A stretch of DNA of 6,839 nt from an uncultured Roseburia sp. (GTDB taxonomy: Bacteria > Bacillota > Clostridia > Lachnospirales > Lachnospiraceae). The DNA lies in assembly GCA_945928585.1 (NCBI GenBank), contig CAMENQ010000132.1, positions 1 through 6,839 of the forward strand. Direction: 5' to 3'. Shown in pieces: positions 1 through 6,124 of this stretch; position 1 is the stretch's first letter, and every line of letters starts with the position of its first letter. Below the pieces are notes generated by a model, which saw nothing but the letters and a program-made list of their open reading frames with translations, had not been told where the DNA came from and ran no database searches. The position numbers and the translations under genes were made by a program.

Positions 1-132
1 TTTATTCGTTACAATAATTAGTTCCTCTAAAATTGAAAAAAGTTTTATTTTTTATAAAAAATTTTAAACATTTTTTCTGTTGCCGTCCAAAAGTGGGTTA
101 ATGGAGTCCTTGCAGAAAATTGAAAATGGCGG

Positions 133-161
133 TTGAATTTTAAAATAACCTATGCTATACT
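133..161 (+). promoter_or_regulatory. Strong sigma-A-type promoter, probably for an antitoxin RNA
   Basis: TTGAAT (133-138), a 17-base spacer and TATACT (156-161), with an extended -10 TG at 153-154. Transcription should start near 168. No open reading frame with a ribosome binding site follows; transcription instead runs into the hairpin at 206-237 and the 3' end of the leftward small gene at 288-374. That placement is typical of the antisense RNA promoter in convergent type I toxin-antitoxin loci such as txpA/RatA and the Clostridioides difficile loci. The promoter match is direct; the role is inferred. Confidence 0.65.
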
Positions 162-167
162 TTCATT

Positions 168-240
168 AGGCAAAAGGAAATTAGTGTCCACGTTGGCACA
201 AAAGCGAAATCCCACGAGCGGCAACTCGTGGGATTTCTTG
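168..240 (+). ncRNA. Putative antisense antitoxin RNA
   Basis: This is the inferred transcript of the promoter at 133-161. It would begin near 168 and overlap, in antisense, the 3' untranslated region and terminator stem of the leftward peptide gene at 288-374. Its 3' end may be the hairpin at 206-237, followed by the moderately U-rich run TTGTCT. If that hairpin is leaky, the RNA would continue and cover more of the toxin message. Base pairing with the toxin mRNA would block translation or trigger RNase III cleavage, as in known type I systems. Both ends are estimates and nothing in the sequence proves the RNA is made. Confidence 0.4.
206..237. terminator. Hairpin shared by convergent toxin and antitoxin transcripts
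   Basis: A perfect 13-bp inverted repeat (206-218 with 225-237) encloses a 6-base loop, CGGCAA. Read leftward it is followed within three bases by TTTT and would end the small peptide mRNA. Read rightward it is followed by TTGTCTACTT and could end the RNA from the promoter at 133-161. Neither tail is a perfect U-tract, so a bidirectional, partly leaky terminator is the best reading. The hairpin is direct observation. Confidence 0.7.
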
Positions 241-287
241 TCTACTTATTTAAGATGGCAAGACCGGACCATCAGGCTTGTTACCGT

Positions 288-374
288 TTAATCCTCGTTG
301 TCAAACCATTTGCATATGTAGTAGGCAACTACACTTGCCAAGACAGAGAGAATAAAGGAAATTAGTAAATCCAA
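288..374 (-). CDS. Small single-helix membrane peptide, type I toxin-like
   Basis: A 28-residue leftward gene begins MDLLISFILSV, continues with a hydrophobic helix through ASVVAYYICKW and ends in FDNED. It is one membrane span closed by a Lys-Trp interface and an acidic tail. The TTG at 374 is chosen because AAGGGGGTG lies 6 bases upstream; a GTG at 383 would add three residues (MLA) but overlaps that site. The peptide resembles the many tiny holin-like or type I toxin-like peptides of Clostridia, which depolarise the membrane when overproduced. Its own promoter, a 3' hairpin, a converging promoter and an mRNA end-to-end repeat all support a toxin-antitoxin locus. Toxicity is not shown by sequence. 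Alternatives are a small regulatory or membrane-complex subunit. I am fairly sure it is a gene and less sure of the role. Confidence 0.65.
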   Translation of the reverse strand: MDLLISFILSVLASVVAYYICKWFDNED

Positions 375-380
375 CGCAAG

Positions 381-389
381 CACCCCCTT
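381..389 (-). promoter_or_regulatory. Ribosome binding site that fixes the toxin start
   Basis: Leftward AAGGGGGTG is close to the consensus AAGGAGGTG and lies 6 bases from the TTG at 374, against no usable spacing for the GTG at 383 that is part of it. The leader segment UCCCU (408-404) can pair with AGGGG (388-384), four Watson-Crick pairs plus one wobble, which could partly mask this site. The pairing is weak and inferred. Confidence 0.55.
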
Positions 390-421
390 CCTGTTGCCAG
401 TATAGGGACGGTAACAAGTTT

Positions 422-451
422 ATTATACAACACATATGTTCGATTACGCAA
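422..451 (-). promoter_or_regulatory. Promoter of the small membrane peptide gene
   Basis: Leftward TTGCGT (451-446), an 18-base spacer and a perfect TATAAT (427-422). The start of transcription would be near 415, giving a leader of about 40 bases before the TTG start at 374. The -10 is consensus and the -35 moderate. Confidence 0.6.
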
Positions 452-518
452 CTAAAATTCGACTGATTTCTTTGTTTATTTTTAGTCTTGTTATACCTTC
501 GCGTATTCGCAATTTGTG

Positions 519-532
519 TGGTATACCGGTAT
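519..532 (+). promoter_or_regulatory. Weak candidate extended -10 promoter with palindrome
   Basis: TGG followed by TATACC (522-527) fits an extended -10 element about 37 bases before the lipoprotein gene. No good -35 is visible (best is TTCGCG at 498-503). The -10 overlaps the perfect 10-base palindrome ATACCGGTAT (523-532), which could be an operator. This is the best promoter I can find for the gene at 564, but the support is thin. Confidence 0.3.
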
Positions 533-563
533 CAGTGTTAATGGGCATAAAGGAGGTTTTTGA

Positions 564-1058
564 ATGAAGATTAATATTACGAAAAAAGTAATACTTATTA
601 TGGCGTTATGTGTATGTTGTTTTGGACTTGCAGCCTGTTCAAATGATAAAAATAGTATTGAGACGCAGGAAAAGGAGGAACAATCAACAGAATCAAAAAA
701 GCCTCTTGGTAATATAGTTATGAAGGATGAAGATGGAGATGTAGTAATCACTGTGGAGGATATACAGTCTGCGGAAACGATAATAAATGATAATAATGGC
801 AAGAAAGAATATTGCGTTTCAATAAAGTTTACTGATGAGGGAAAAGAGAAGTTTGCAAAGGTTACTGAACAAAATATAGGAAAAATGATATCTATATGTG
901 TAGATGATAAAGTTGTGAGTGCACCGAGGGTACAGGCAGTAATATCAGACGGAGAAGCTATTATATCCGGTTCATCGCAGACATATGAAGAATGCAGGGA
1001 ACTTGTTGAAAAAATATATCAGAAAAGCGATTTGGAAGAAAGTGAAACAGTTAAGTAA
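564..1058 (+). CDS. Lipoprotein with an orphan SecD P1-head-like domain
   Basis: This is a 164-residue secreted lipoprotein. Residues 1-24 are a signal peptide with a basic start, a hydrophobic core and the lipobox LAAC, making Cys25 the lipid-anchored residue. A low-complexity charged linker (26-47) follows. Residues about 58-152 match the P1 head subdomain of SecD: KFTDEGKEKFAKVT (88-101), the NIGK turn, VDDKVVSAPRVQ (113-124) and a SDGEAIISG element (128-136) before a final helix. In SecD this head contacts translocating proteins outside the membrane. Here the P1 base and all twelve membrane helices of SecD/SecF are missing, so this is a stand-alone domain, not a translocase. The start follows AAGGAGG by 7 bases. 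It probably has its own transcript, since 200 bases and a strong promoter separate it from the next gene. Its role is unknown; a surface chaperone-like or secretion-assisting function is speculation. Confidence 0.85.
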   Translation: MKINITKKVILIMALCVCCFGLAACSNDKNSIETQEKEEQSTESKKPLGNIVMKDEDGDVVITVEDIQSAETIINDNNGKKEYCVSIKFTDEGKEKFAKVTEQNIGKMISICVDDKVVSAPRVQAVISDGEAIISGSSQTYEECRELVEKIYQKSDLEESETVK

Positions 1059-1148
1059 CCGGATAATGGTATATTGATAATGAATGTATATGACTTTTTG
1101 CTAAATGTTGATTCATAGGAGCTAAAAAATCCACTATCCTTTTGGTAG

Positions 1149-1182
1149 TTTACATTTATAATTTAGAATAGTATAATGTAAA
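1149..1182 (+). promoter_or_regulatory. Strong promoter of the BMP-kinase operon with overlapping dyad
   Basis: TTTACA (1149-1154), a 17-base spacer and a perfect TATAAT (1172-1177), with a predicted start near 1184 and a leader of about 75 bases. An exact 8-base inverted repeat, TTTACATT (1149-1156) and AATGTAAA (1175-1182), overlaps both promoter elements and could be a repressor operator. Because both arms share bases with AT-rich promoter consensus, the dyad may be coincidental. Confidence 0.65.
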
Positions 1183-1258
1183 AAACATATTTACCTACTG
1201 ATTTTTGACAGAGGATAGAAAAAGCTATTTACTCAAATGATGAATTTAAGGAGGCACT

Positions 1259-2359
1259 ATGAAAAAGATTTTAATAACAATACTTACTTTTGTCTGTGTC
1301 ATTGTTGCGGGTATATTATTGATACGCATAAGCCAGAAAGAAACAGATATAACGAAGACGCAGACAAAAGTTGGATTTATATTGAATGGCAAGGTCGATG
1401 ATCACAGCTGGGGAGAATCCCATTATAAAGGAATGGAAATTAGTGCAGATGAATTGAATCTGAACGTGATATATAAGGAAGATATTCCGGAGGATGAGAA
1501 TTGTGTAGAAACCATAGAAGAATTAATTGCAGCCGGATGTAAAATCATAATATGTAATTCATTTGGTTATGGCACATGGGAGTTGGAATGTGCGAAAAAA
1601 CATCCTGAGGTATGTTTTTTTCATGCCACAGGTGTAGAACAGTCAGATAATCTGGCTACGTATTTTGGACGAATTTACCAGATGAGATATTTGAGTGGAA
1701 TCGTGGCGGGCATGCAGACAGAGACAAATGAGATAGGATATGTAGCTGCTTTTCCCATTGCCGAGGTAAACAGGGGGATAAATGCTTTTACTTTGGGTGT
1801 GCGGCAGGTAAATCCTGAAGCAACCGTGTATGTTAAATGGAGCAATTCATGGACAGGAGAAGAAGAGAATGGTAAGGCAACAGAGGAATTGATAGACAGC
1901 CATAATATAGATGTTCTTGCCATGCACACGGATGCTATGTCACCTTTGGAGACTGCCGATGAAAATGGAATATGGACAATCGGATATAATATTGACAACG
2001 GTGAGAAATTTCCGGATACATATTTGACTGCACCCATCTGGAATTGGGAACATTTTTATGAGCCGAGGATTTTAGAATGTCTGCAGGGAAAATTCCAGGG
2101 CGTTCATTACTGGGAGGGTATTGAAACAGGTATTGTTGATTTGGCGCCTTTAACCAAAAATGTTAAGCAGGGAATTGCAGAAAAAGTAGAAGAAGAAAGA
2201 CTTCGTCTTATGAGTGGAACCTTTGATGTGTTTTATGGACCGATTGTGGATAATGAGGGGAATACACGCATAAAAGAAGGGCAAAGTATGACGGATGCAG
2301 CTATGTTAAATGATTTTTTCTGGTATGTAGAAGGAGTAGTCACGGATGAAACTGAGTAG
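1259..2359 (+). CDS. Membrane-anchored BMP-family ligand-binding protein 1
   Basis: A 366-residue basic-membrane-protein family (PnrA/Med, COG1744-like) binding protein. Residues 4-22 form an N-terminal membrane helix; there is no lipobox or clear signal peptidase site, so it is probably tethered outside the membrane. The type I periplasmic-binding fold follows: VGFILNG (38-44), Trp51, YQMRYLSGIVAGM (140-152), IGYVAAFP (159-166) and NRGINAFTLGVRQVNP (171-186). HTD (223-225), IGYNIDN (241-247) and WNW (261-263) match the conserved pattern I recall for one BMP subgroup. Family members bind purine nucleosides (PnrA), riboflavin (RfuA) or related molecules, usually for ABC importers. No permease or ATPase gene is nearby; the neighbours are a second BMP gene and a hybrid kinase, so a sensory role is more likely. 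The start follows AAGGAGG by 4 bases. The family call is secure; the ligand is unknown. Confidence 0.9.
   Translation: MKKILITILTFVCVIVAGILLIRISQKETDITKTQTKVGFILNGKVDDHSWGESHYKGMEISADELNLNVIYKEDIPEDENCVETIEELIAAGCKIIICNSFGYGTWELECAKKHPEVCFFHATGVEQSDNLATYFGRIYQMRYLSGIVAGMQTETNEIGYVAAFPIAEVNRGINAFTLGVRQVNPEATVYVKWSNSWTGEEENGKATEELIDSHNIDVLAMHTDAMSPLETADENGIWTIGYNIDNGEKFPDTYLTAPIWNWEHFYEPRILECLQGKFQGVHYWEGIETGIVDLAPLTKNVKQGIAEKVEEERLRLMSGTFDVFYGPIVDNEGNTRIKEGQSMTDAAMLNDFFWYVEGVVTDETE
2331..2336 (+). promoter_or_regulatory. Ribosome binding site of BMP gene 2, inside BMP gene 1
   Basis: AAGGAG lies 9 bases before the ATG at 2346. It is built from the Glu-Gly codons of the conserved C-terminal WYVEGV motif of the upstream protein, so one sequence serves as both protein code and translation signal. 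Confidence 0.75.
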
Positions 2360-3446
2360 AAAAAAAAGAACTATATTATTAATTTTGCTTGTAATACTAC
2401 TGATAGTTATAATATCAGTCTTACTGCTGGTGGGAAAAACAAATACAAAAAAGGAAAAAATAGGATTTATCATAACAGGTGCGATTGATGAAAATGGCTG
2501 GAATGGTATGCATTATGAAGGGGTATCTGCGGCATGTAAAGAACTGGATGTGGAGCTTTTGGTAAAGGAAAATATTAAAGAATTTCAAGGGCAATGCGGA
2601 CCGGCCATAGAAGAGCTTGTTAATGATGGATGCAGGATGATTATTTTGACAAGCTATGGTTATGTGGAAGAGGTGGAGGATATTATAGAGAAATATCCGG
2701 AGATAGCCTTTTATGGTAATTCTTTTAGTTATCACGCAGATAATGTAACCTCCTATTTTTCAAGAATGTACCAGGCCCGATATCTGGCAGGAATAGTAGC
2801 GGGAATGAAGACAGAAACTAATAAGATTGGCTACGTGGCAGCTATGCCCACCAGTGAGGTCAATCGTGGTATCAGTGCATTTACGTTAGGCGTAAGAAGC
2901 GTGAATCCGGAAGCAACTGTAACAGTGGCATGGACTAATGCGTGGGATGATGAGGAAGAAGAAAGGAAACAGGCAGACAATCTCATTGAAAATACAGGGG
3001 TGGATGTTATTACTTATCACCAAAATCAGACATATGTTGCACAAGAGGCAGAAAAAGCAGGTATCTATTCAATTGGCTATCACCGGAGTTTAGAGAATTC
3101 TTCGGACAAATACCTGACGGCGGTAGTCGGAGACTGGAAATTAACCTACGAAGCAATTATCAGACAATATTTGCGGGGAAATTCATCCGATATAGAAACA
3201 TATTGGGTAGGCATAGAAGAAAACGCAGTAAAGTTATCTGATTTTTCCATACTTGTTTCGGATGATATTAAATCAGAGGTAACCAAAGCGACAAATAAAA
3301 TATTAGCGGGGCATGATGTCTTTTCAGGAGTTATATATGACAATGAAGGAAAACTGCGCTGTAAGGAAAATCAAGCGATTAGTGATGAGCTTCTGTTAGA
3401 ACAGTTTGACTGGTATGTGGAGGGCGTTGAATTTTATGATGAATAA
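2346..3446 (+). CDS. Membrane-anchored BMP-family ligand-binding protein 2
   Basis: A tandem paralogue of the preceding gene, also 366 residues, overlapping it by 14 bases and so translationally coupled. It has a basic N-terminus (KLSRKKR), a long hydrophobic helix (about 9-29) and no lipobox. The BMP core is well kept: IGFIITG (39-45), YQARYLAGIVAGM (142-154), IGYVAAMP (161-168), NRGISAFTLGVRSVNP (173-188), IGYH (243-246) and a C-terminal WYVEGV (356-361). It differs where ligand recognition is expected: the HTD of its neighbour is HQN (225-227) and WNW is GDW (262-264). A different ligand, or a partner subunit that no longer binds one, is a reasonable inference. The divergence across most of the length shows an old duplication. 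It is probably displayed outside the cell membrane together with protein 1, acting with the kinase encoded next. The ligand is unknown. Confidence 0.88.
   Translation: MKLSRKKRTILLILLVILLIVIISVLLLVGKTNTKKEKIGFIITGAIDENGWNGMHYEGVSAACKELDVELLVKENIKEFQGQCGPAIEELVNDGCRMIILTSYGYVEEVEDIIEKYPEIAFYGNSFSYHADNVTSYFSRMYQARYLAGIVAGMKTETNKIGYVAAMPTSEVNRGISAFTLGVRSVNPEATVTVAWTNAWDDEEEERKQADNLIENTGVDVITYHQNQTYVAQEAEKAGIYSIGYHRSLENSSDKYLTAVVGDWKLTYEAIIRQYLRGNSSDIETYWVGIEENAVKLSDFSILVSDDIKSEVTKATNKILAGHDVFSGVIYDNEGKLRCKENQAISDELLLEQFDWYVEGVEFYDE
3418..3424 (+). promoter_or_regulatory. Ribosome binding site of the kinase gene, inside BMP gene 2
   Basis: TGGAGGG lies 11 bases before the ATG at 3436 and decides the kinase start. 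It comes from the Val-Glu-Gly codons of the WYVEGV motif of the upstream protein, the same arrangement as at 2331-2336. Confidence 0.65.
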
Positions 3447-6063
3447 GCGGATGAGTGGAAAAAGAAGAGTAATCGTATTCCTTATTATTGTCGTCATAAT
3501 TATGAGTGGCGTAGGTGTATTGATGAATTTCAGGCTGAAAAGTCTGTTGCAGGGACATGTTGAAAATCAGGTTACAGAGCAGGCGAGAGCACTGGGTGCA
3601 CTTTCTGCGGAACAGTTTGAATTAGAGATAAACAATCTTGAAAGTATTGCCAAAAATATATCTGCTGATGCAAAAGAAGATGCTGTGATTTTGGATATTG
3701 TCATTGGAGATAATGACAATGTTACAATGGGAATCCTTTGTCTCGATGGAACAGCTTTAGTGGGAAAACCTCTGAACTTTTCCGATTTTCCCGGAATACA
3801 GAATGCTTTTCGTGGAAATTCATCAGTGTGTTATAAAGAGGAACATGGGATTCTTTTTACAACGCCCATTTATGATGAAGAGAACGTAAGATATGTTTTA
3901 TATAAGCTGTACGAAGAGAGTGTGTTGACTGATAAATTCGGTTTAACATGTTACAATGGTCAGGGAAATGTGGCAATTGTAGATAAAGAGGTACAGGTGC
4001 TGGTTCCTTTTTCAAATGGGAAGGATTTGACAAAATCATTTTTGGATTTGGATGTTGTAAAAACCGGATTATCGGAATTGGCAGAAAAAATGAATATTGA
4101 TACGGCTGCATCTGTTTATTATAAGGATGAAAAAGGCGGAAATTTTCTTTTTATATCAGAAGTAAAACAGCTGGGGATATATCTGGTGGGTACCGTTCCG
4201 GAAGATGTATTGACGGATGGTATTGAGGCGATTACAGCCTTGATATTATGGGTATTTGGATTGCTGATACTCATGTTTGCAGTTGGTATGGTGTATCTGC
4301 TTAGTGCAGAAGAGAAAGCAAGGGAAAGTGATGAGCTTAGGGAAGCAAAAAATATAGCAGAGCAGGCAAACCGTGCCAAGAGCGATTTTCTTGCCAATAT
4401 GTCTCATGAAATCCGTACTCCGATTAATGCCATTATGGGTATGAATGAAATGGTACTGCGGGAGAGTAAGGACGAGGAGATAAGAAAATTTGCAGTTAAT
4501 ATCCAGAGTGCAAGTAAAACCTTATTGTCACTAATTAACGATATTCTGGACTTTTCAAAAATAGAAGCGGGTAAGATGGAAATTATTCCGGTTTCATATG
4601 ATGTGGCAGTTTTTCTTAATGATGTTATAAATATGACAGGAATAAAGGCAAAGCAAAAACAGCTTGATTTTCAGGTAGAGATAGATAAGGAGCTTCCTTC
4701 TGTACTTTATGGTGATGAAGTGCGCAATCGCCAGATTATTGTAAATATTTTAAATAATGCCGTGAAGTATACCAAAAGCGGATGGGTAAAGTTTATTGTA
4801 GAAGGCATTAGAGAAGAAAATGTATTTACTCTTAAGATGCAGGTGGCTGACAGCGGCATTGGAATCAGAGAGGAAGACTTAAATAAGCTGTTTGAAGGTT
4901 TTCAACGTTTGGATTTGGAACAAAACCGTAATATTGAAGGTACAGGACTTGGACTGGCCATTACCAATAGCTTAGTGGAACAAATGAATGGCAGATTGGA
5001 GATTTCCAGCGAATATGGAAAAGGTTCTGTGTTTACGGTTTATCTTACGCAGGAGATAAGGGATGACAGGCCGTTAGGTGATTTTAAGCAGAAATTTGAA
5101 GAAATGGCAAAGAAGGAAGCAGTATACAGAGAAAGCTTTACTGCTCCGGATGCGAAGGTACTTATTGTAGATGATAATGAGATGAATCTGGCAGTTGCAA
5201 AGGCACTTCTGAAAAATACAAAAATTCAGATTACAACATGTATGAGTGGTGCAGAATGTCTGGAAATGGCAGAAAGAGAATGTTTTGATGTGATTTTGCT
5301 TGATCATATGATGCCGGAAATGGACGGAATTGAGACACTTGCCAGATTGAAACAATCTGAAAATAAATGTAAATCCACACCTGTTATCGCATTGACTGCC
5401 AATGCCATTGTAGGTGCTAAGTCAGAATACATAAAGGCAGGTTTTGAGAATTATTTATCGAAACCAATTGAAGGAGCAGAGCTGGAAAAAATGCTATTGC
5501 AGTACATTCCGGAGGATAAAGTAAGCATAACACAGGAAAAGACCGGTGATGACAGTGACGGAATGAAGTTGAAAAAGACTGGTGATGACGTTGACGGTAT
5601 GGAGTTGGAAAAATCCGGTAATGACAGTGACGTTATGGAATTGGAAAAGACCGGTGATGACAGTGACGGCACGATGTTGGAAACGTGCGATTCCAAGGCT
5701 TACATTAATACAGAAACCGGCTTGCAGTATTGTGCCGGCAGTGAAGAGTTTTACAGGGAAATGCTTGAATTATACTGTAACAGTTATGATGAAAAAGTTA
5801 CTAAAATATCAGAAGCATTTAAAGCAGAAGACTGGAAAACATATACGGTTTTTGTCCATGCGTTGAAATCCACATCTCTTAATATTGGCGGAGAGGAAAT
5901 TTCAAAGGCCGCAAAGAAACTGGAGGATGCCGGAAAAGTAGTCAGGGAGTCAGATGATGCTGATGAAGATAAGGCATATATCAAAAAGCACCATGAGGAT
6001 GTTATGAATTTATACAGGGCAACGGTGGAGGAAGCAAAAAAAATAATTAATGAAACAGAATAA
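3436..6063 (+). CDS. Hybrid sensor histidine kinase with REC and HPt domains
   Basis: An 875-residue membrane kinase resembling BarA/ArcB in output layout. Order: membrane helix 11-30; extracytoplasmic sensor about 31-262, probably a double Cache-like fold; membrane helix 263-289; short coiled linker; HisKA with phospho-accepting His324 in MSHEIRTP; HATPase with N-box Asn441 (NILNNAVKYT), G1 DSGIGI (472-477), F-box FEGFQRLD, G2 GTGLGL (502-507); REC about 573-690 with acidic pair Asp579-Asp580, phospho-Asp623 (LLDHMMPEMDG), Thr654 and Lys676; acidic repeat linker 702-749; HPt about 755-870 with His808 (VHALKSTS). All phosphotransfer residues are present, so a His-Asp-His relay to a response regulator encoded elsewhere is expected; none is in this window. 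An upstream in-frame ATG at 3406 is rejected for lack of a ribosome binding site and deep overlap; 3436 overlaps the previous gene by 11 bases. The operon context suggests it reads the two BMP proteins. Confidence 0.92.
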   Translation: MMNKRMSGKRRVIVFLIIVVIIMSGVGVLMNFRLKSLLQGHVENQVTEQARALGALSAEQFELEINNLESIAKNISADAKEDAVILDIVIGDNDNVTMGILCLDGTALVGKPLNFSDFPGIQNAFRGNSSVCYKEEHGILFTTPIYDEENVRYVLYKLYEESVLTDKFGLTCYNGQGNVAIVDKEVQVLVPFSNGKDLTKSFLDLDVVKTGLSELAEKMNIDTAASVYYKDEKGGNFLFISEVKQLGIYLVGTVPEDVLTDGIEAITALILWVFGLLILMFAVGMVYLLSAEEKARESDELREAKNIAEQANRAKSDFLANMSHEIRTPINAIMGMNEMVLRESKDEEIRKFAVNIQSASKTLLSLINDILDFSKIEAGKMEIIPVSYDVAVFLNDVINMTGIKAKQKQLDFQVEIDKELPSVLYGDEVRNRQIIVNILNNAVKYTKSGWVKFIVEGIREENVFTLKMQVADSGIGIREEDLNKLFEGFQRLDLEQNRNIEGTGLGLAITNSLVEQMNGRLEISSEYGKGSVFTVYLTQEIRDDRPLGDFKQKFEEMAKKEAVYRESFTAPDAKVLIVDDNEMNLAVAKALLKNTKIQITTCMSGAECLEMAERECFDVILLDHMMPEMDGIETLARLKQSENKCKSTPVIALTANAIVGAKSEYIKAGFENYLSKPIEGAELEKMLLQYIPEDKVSITQEKTGDDSDGMKLKKTGDDVDGMELEKSGNDSDVMELEKTGDDSDGTMLETCDSKAYINTETGLQYCAGSEEFYREMLELYCNSYDEKVTKISEAFKAEDWKTYTVFVHALKSTSLNIGGEEISKAAKKLEDAGKVVRESDDADEDKAYIKKHHEDVMNLYRATVEEAKKIINETE
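5539..5682 (+). repeat. Four 36-bp tandem repeats in the kinase linker
   Basis: Four exact-length 36-base units (5539-5574, 5575-5610, 5611-5646, 5647-5682) encode 12-residue copies close to KTGDDSDGMELE. They sit between the REC and HPt domains of the hybrid kinase. Copies differ by scattered base changes, for example VD for SD in unit 2 and GND for GDD in unit 3. In-frame units mean copy-number change would lengthen or shorten a flexible acidic tether without breaking the protein. The repeat is direct observation. Confidence 0.92.
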
Positions 6064-6082
6064 GCCATAAATGACTATTAAA

Positions 6083-6124
6083 CGGATGGGCTGCGGCATC
6101 GTCGATTTAAGCTGACGCAGTCCG
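6083..6124 (+). other. Intergenic hairpin after the kinase gene
   Basis: GGGCTGCG (6088-6095) pairs with CGCAGTCC (6116-6123), eight pairs with one G-U, around a 20-base loop that can form a small inner CGTC/GACG stem as an alternative. An alternative outer pairing, CGGA (6083-6086) with TCCG (6121-6124), is possible. It is GC-rich compared with its surroundings. No U-tract follows, so a classic intrinsic terminator is unlikely. It may be an mRNA stabilising or processing structure, an attenuator or an unclassified RNA motif ahead of the next sensor gene. Confidence 0.4.

Larger units (their letters stand above)
277..418 (-). repeat. 11-base inverted repeat linking toxin mRNA 5' and 3' ends
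   Basis: CTTGTTACCGT (277-287) and ACGGTAACAAG (408-418) are exact reverse complements flanking the small peptide gene. In the leftward mRNA the 3' copy lies immediately after the stop codon. The 5' copy straddles the predicted transcription start near 415, so about 8 of the 11 pairs would form if the RNA begins there. Several type I toxin mRNAs fold 5' end to 3' end to hide the ribosome binding site until processed; this repeat would allow the same. The function is inferred. Confidence 0.5.

Noticed and set aside
1..130. AT-rich stretch as promoter or small gene
   Set aside because: TTGAAA at 33-38 has a TATAAA only 14 bases later, too close for a promoter, and the frames here are under ten codons without ribosome binding sites.
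491..802. Leftward 103-codon frame over the start of the lipoprotein gene
   Set aside because: It is a shadow of the lipoprotein signal and linker region, with no ribosome binding site and a composition typical of antisense frames.
1133..1149. Hairpin ACTATCC-TTTT-GGTAGT as terminator of the lipoprotein gene
   Set aside because: Six pairs with a bulge and no U-run; it is too weak to call and abuts the next promoter.
3406..3435. Longer kinase start at ATG 3406 adding ten residues
   Set aside because: No ribosome binding site precedes it, it would overlap the BMP gene by 41 bases, and the added residues are just the frame-shifted WYVEGV codons. The ATG at 3436 has TGGAGGG upstream.
1259..3446. 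Classic BMP-type ABC nucleoside importer operon
   Set aside because: No Walker-motif ATPase or permease frame is present in the window; the genes are coupled to a kinase instead. Genes outside the window could still change this.
5582..5866. Rightward 94-codon frame inside the kinase gene
   Set aside because: It arises because the 36-bp repeat is open in a second frame; it has no start signals and lies wholly within the REC-HPt coding region.
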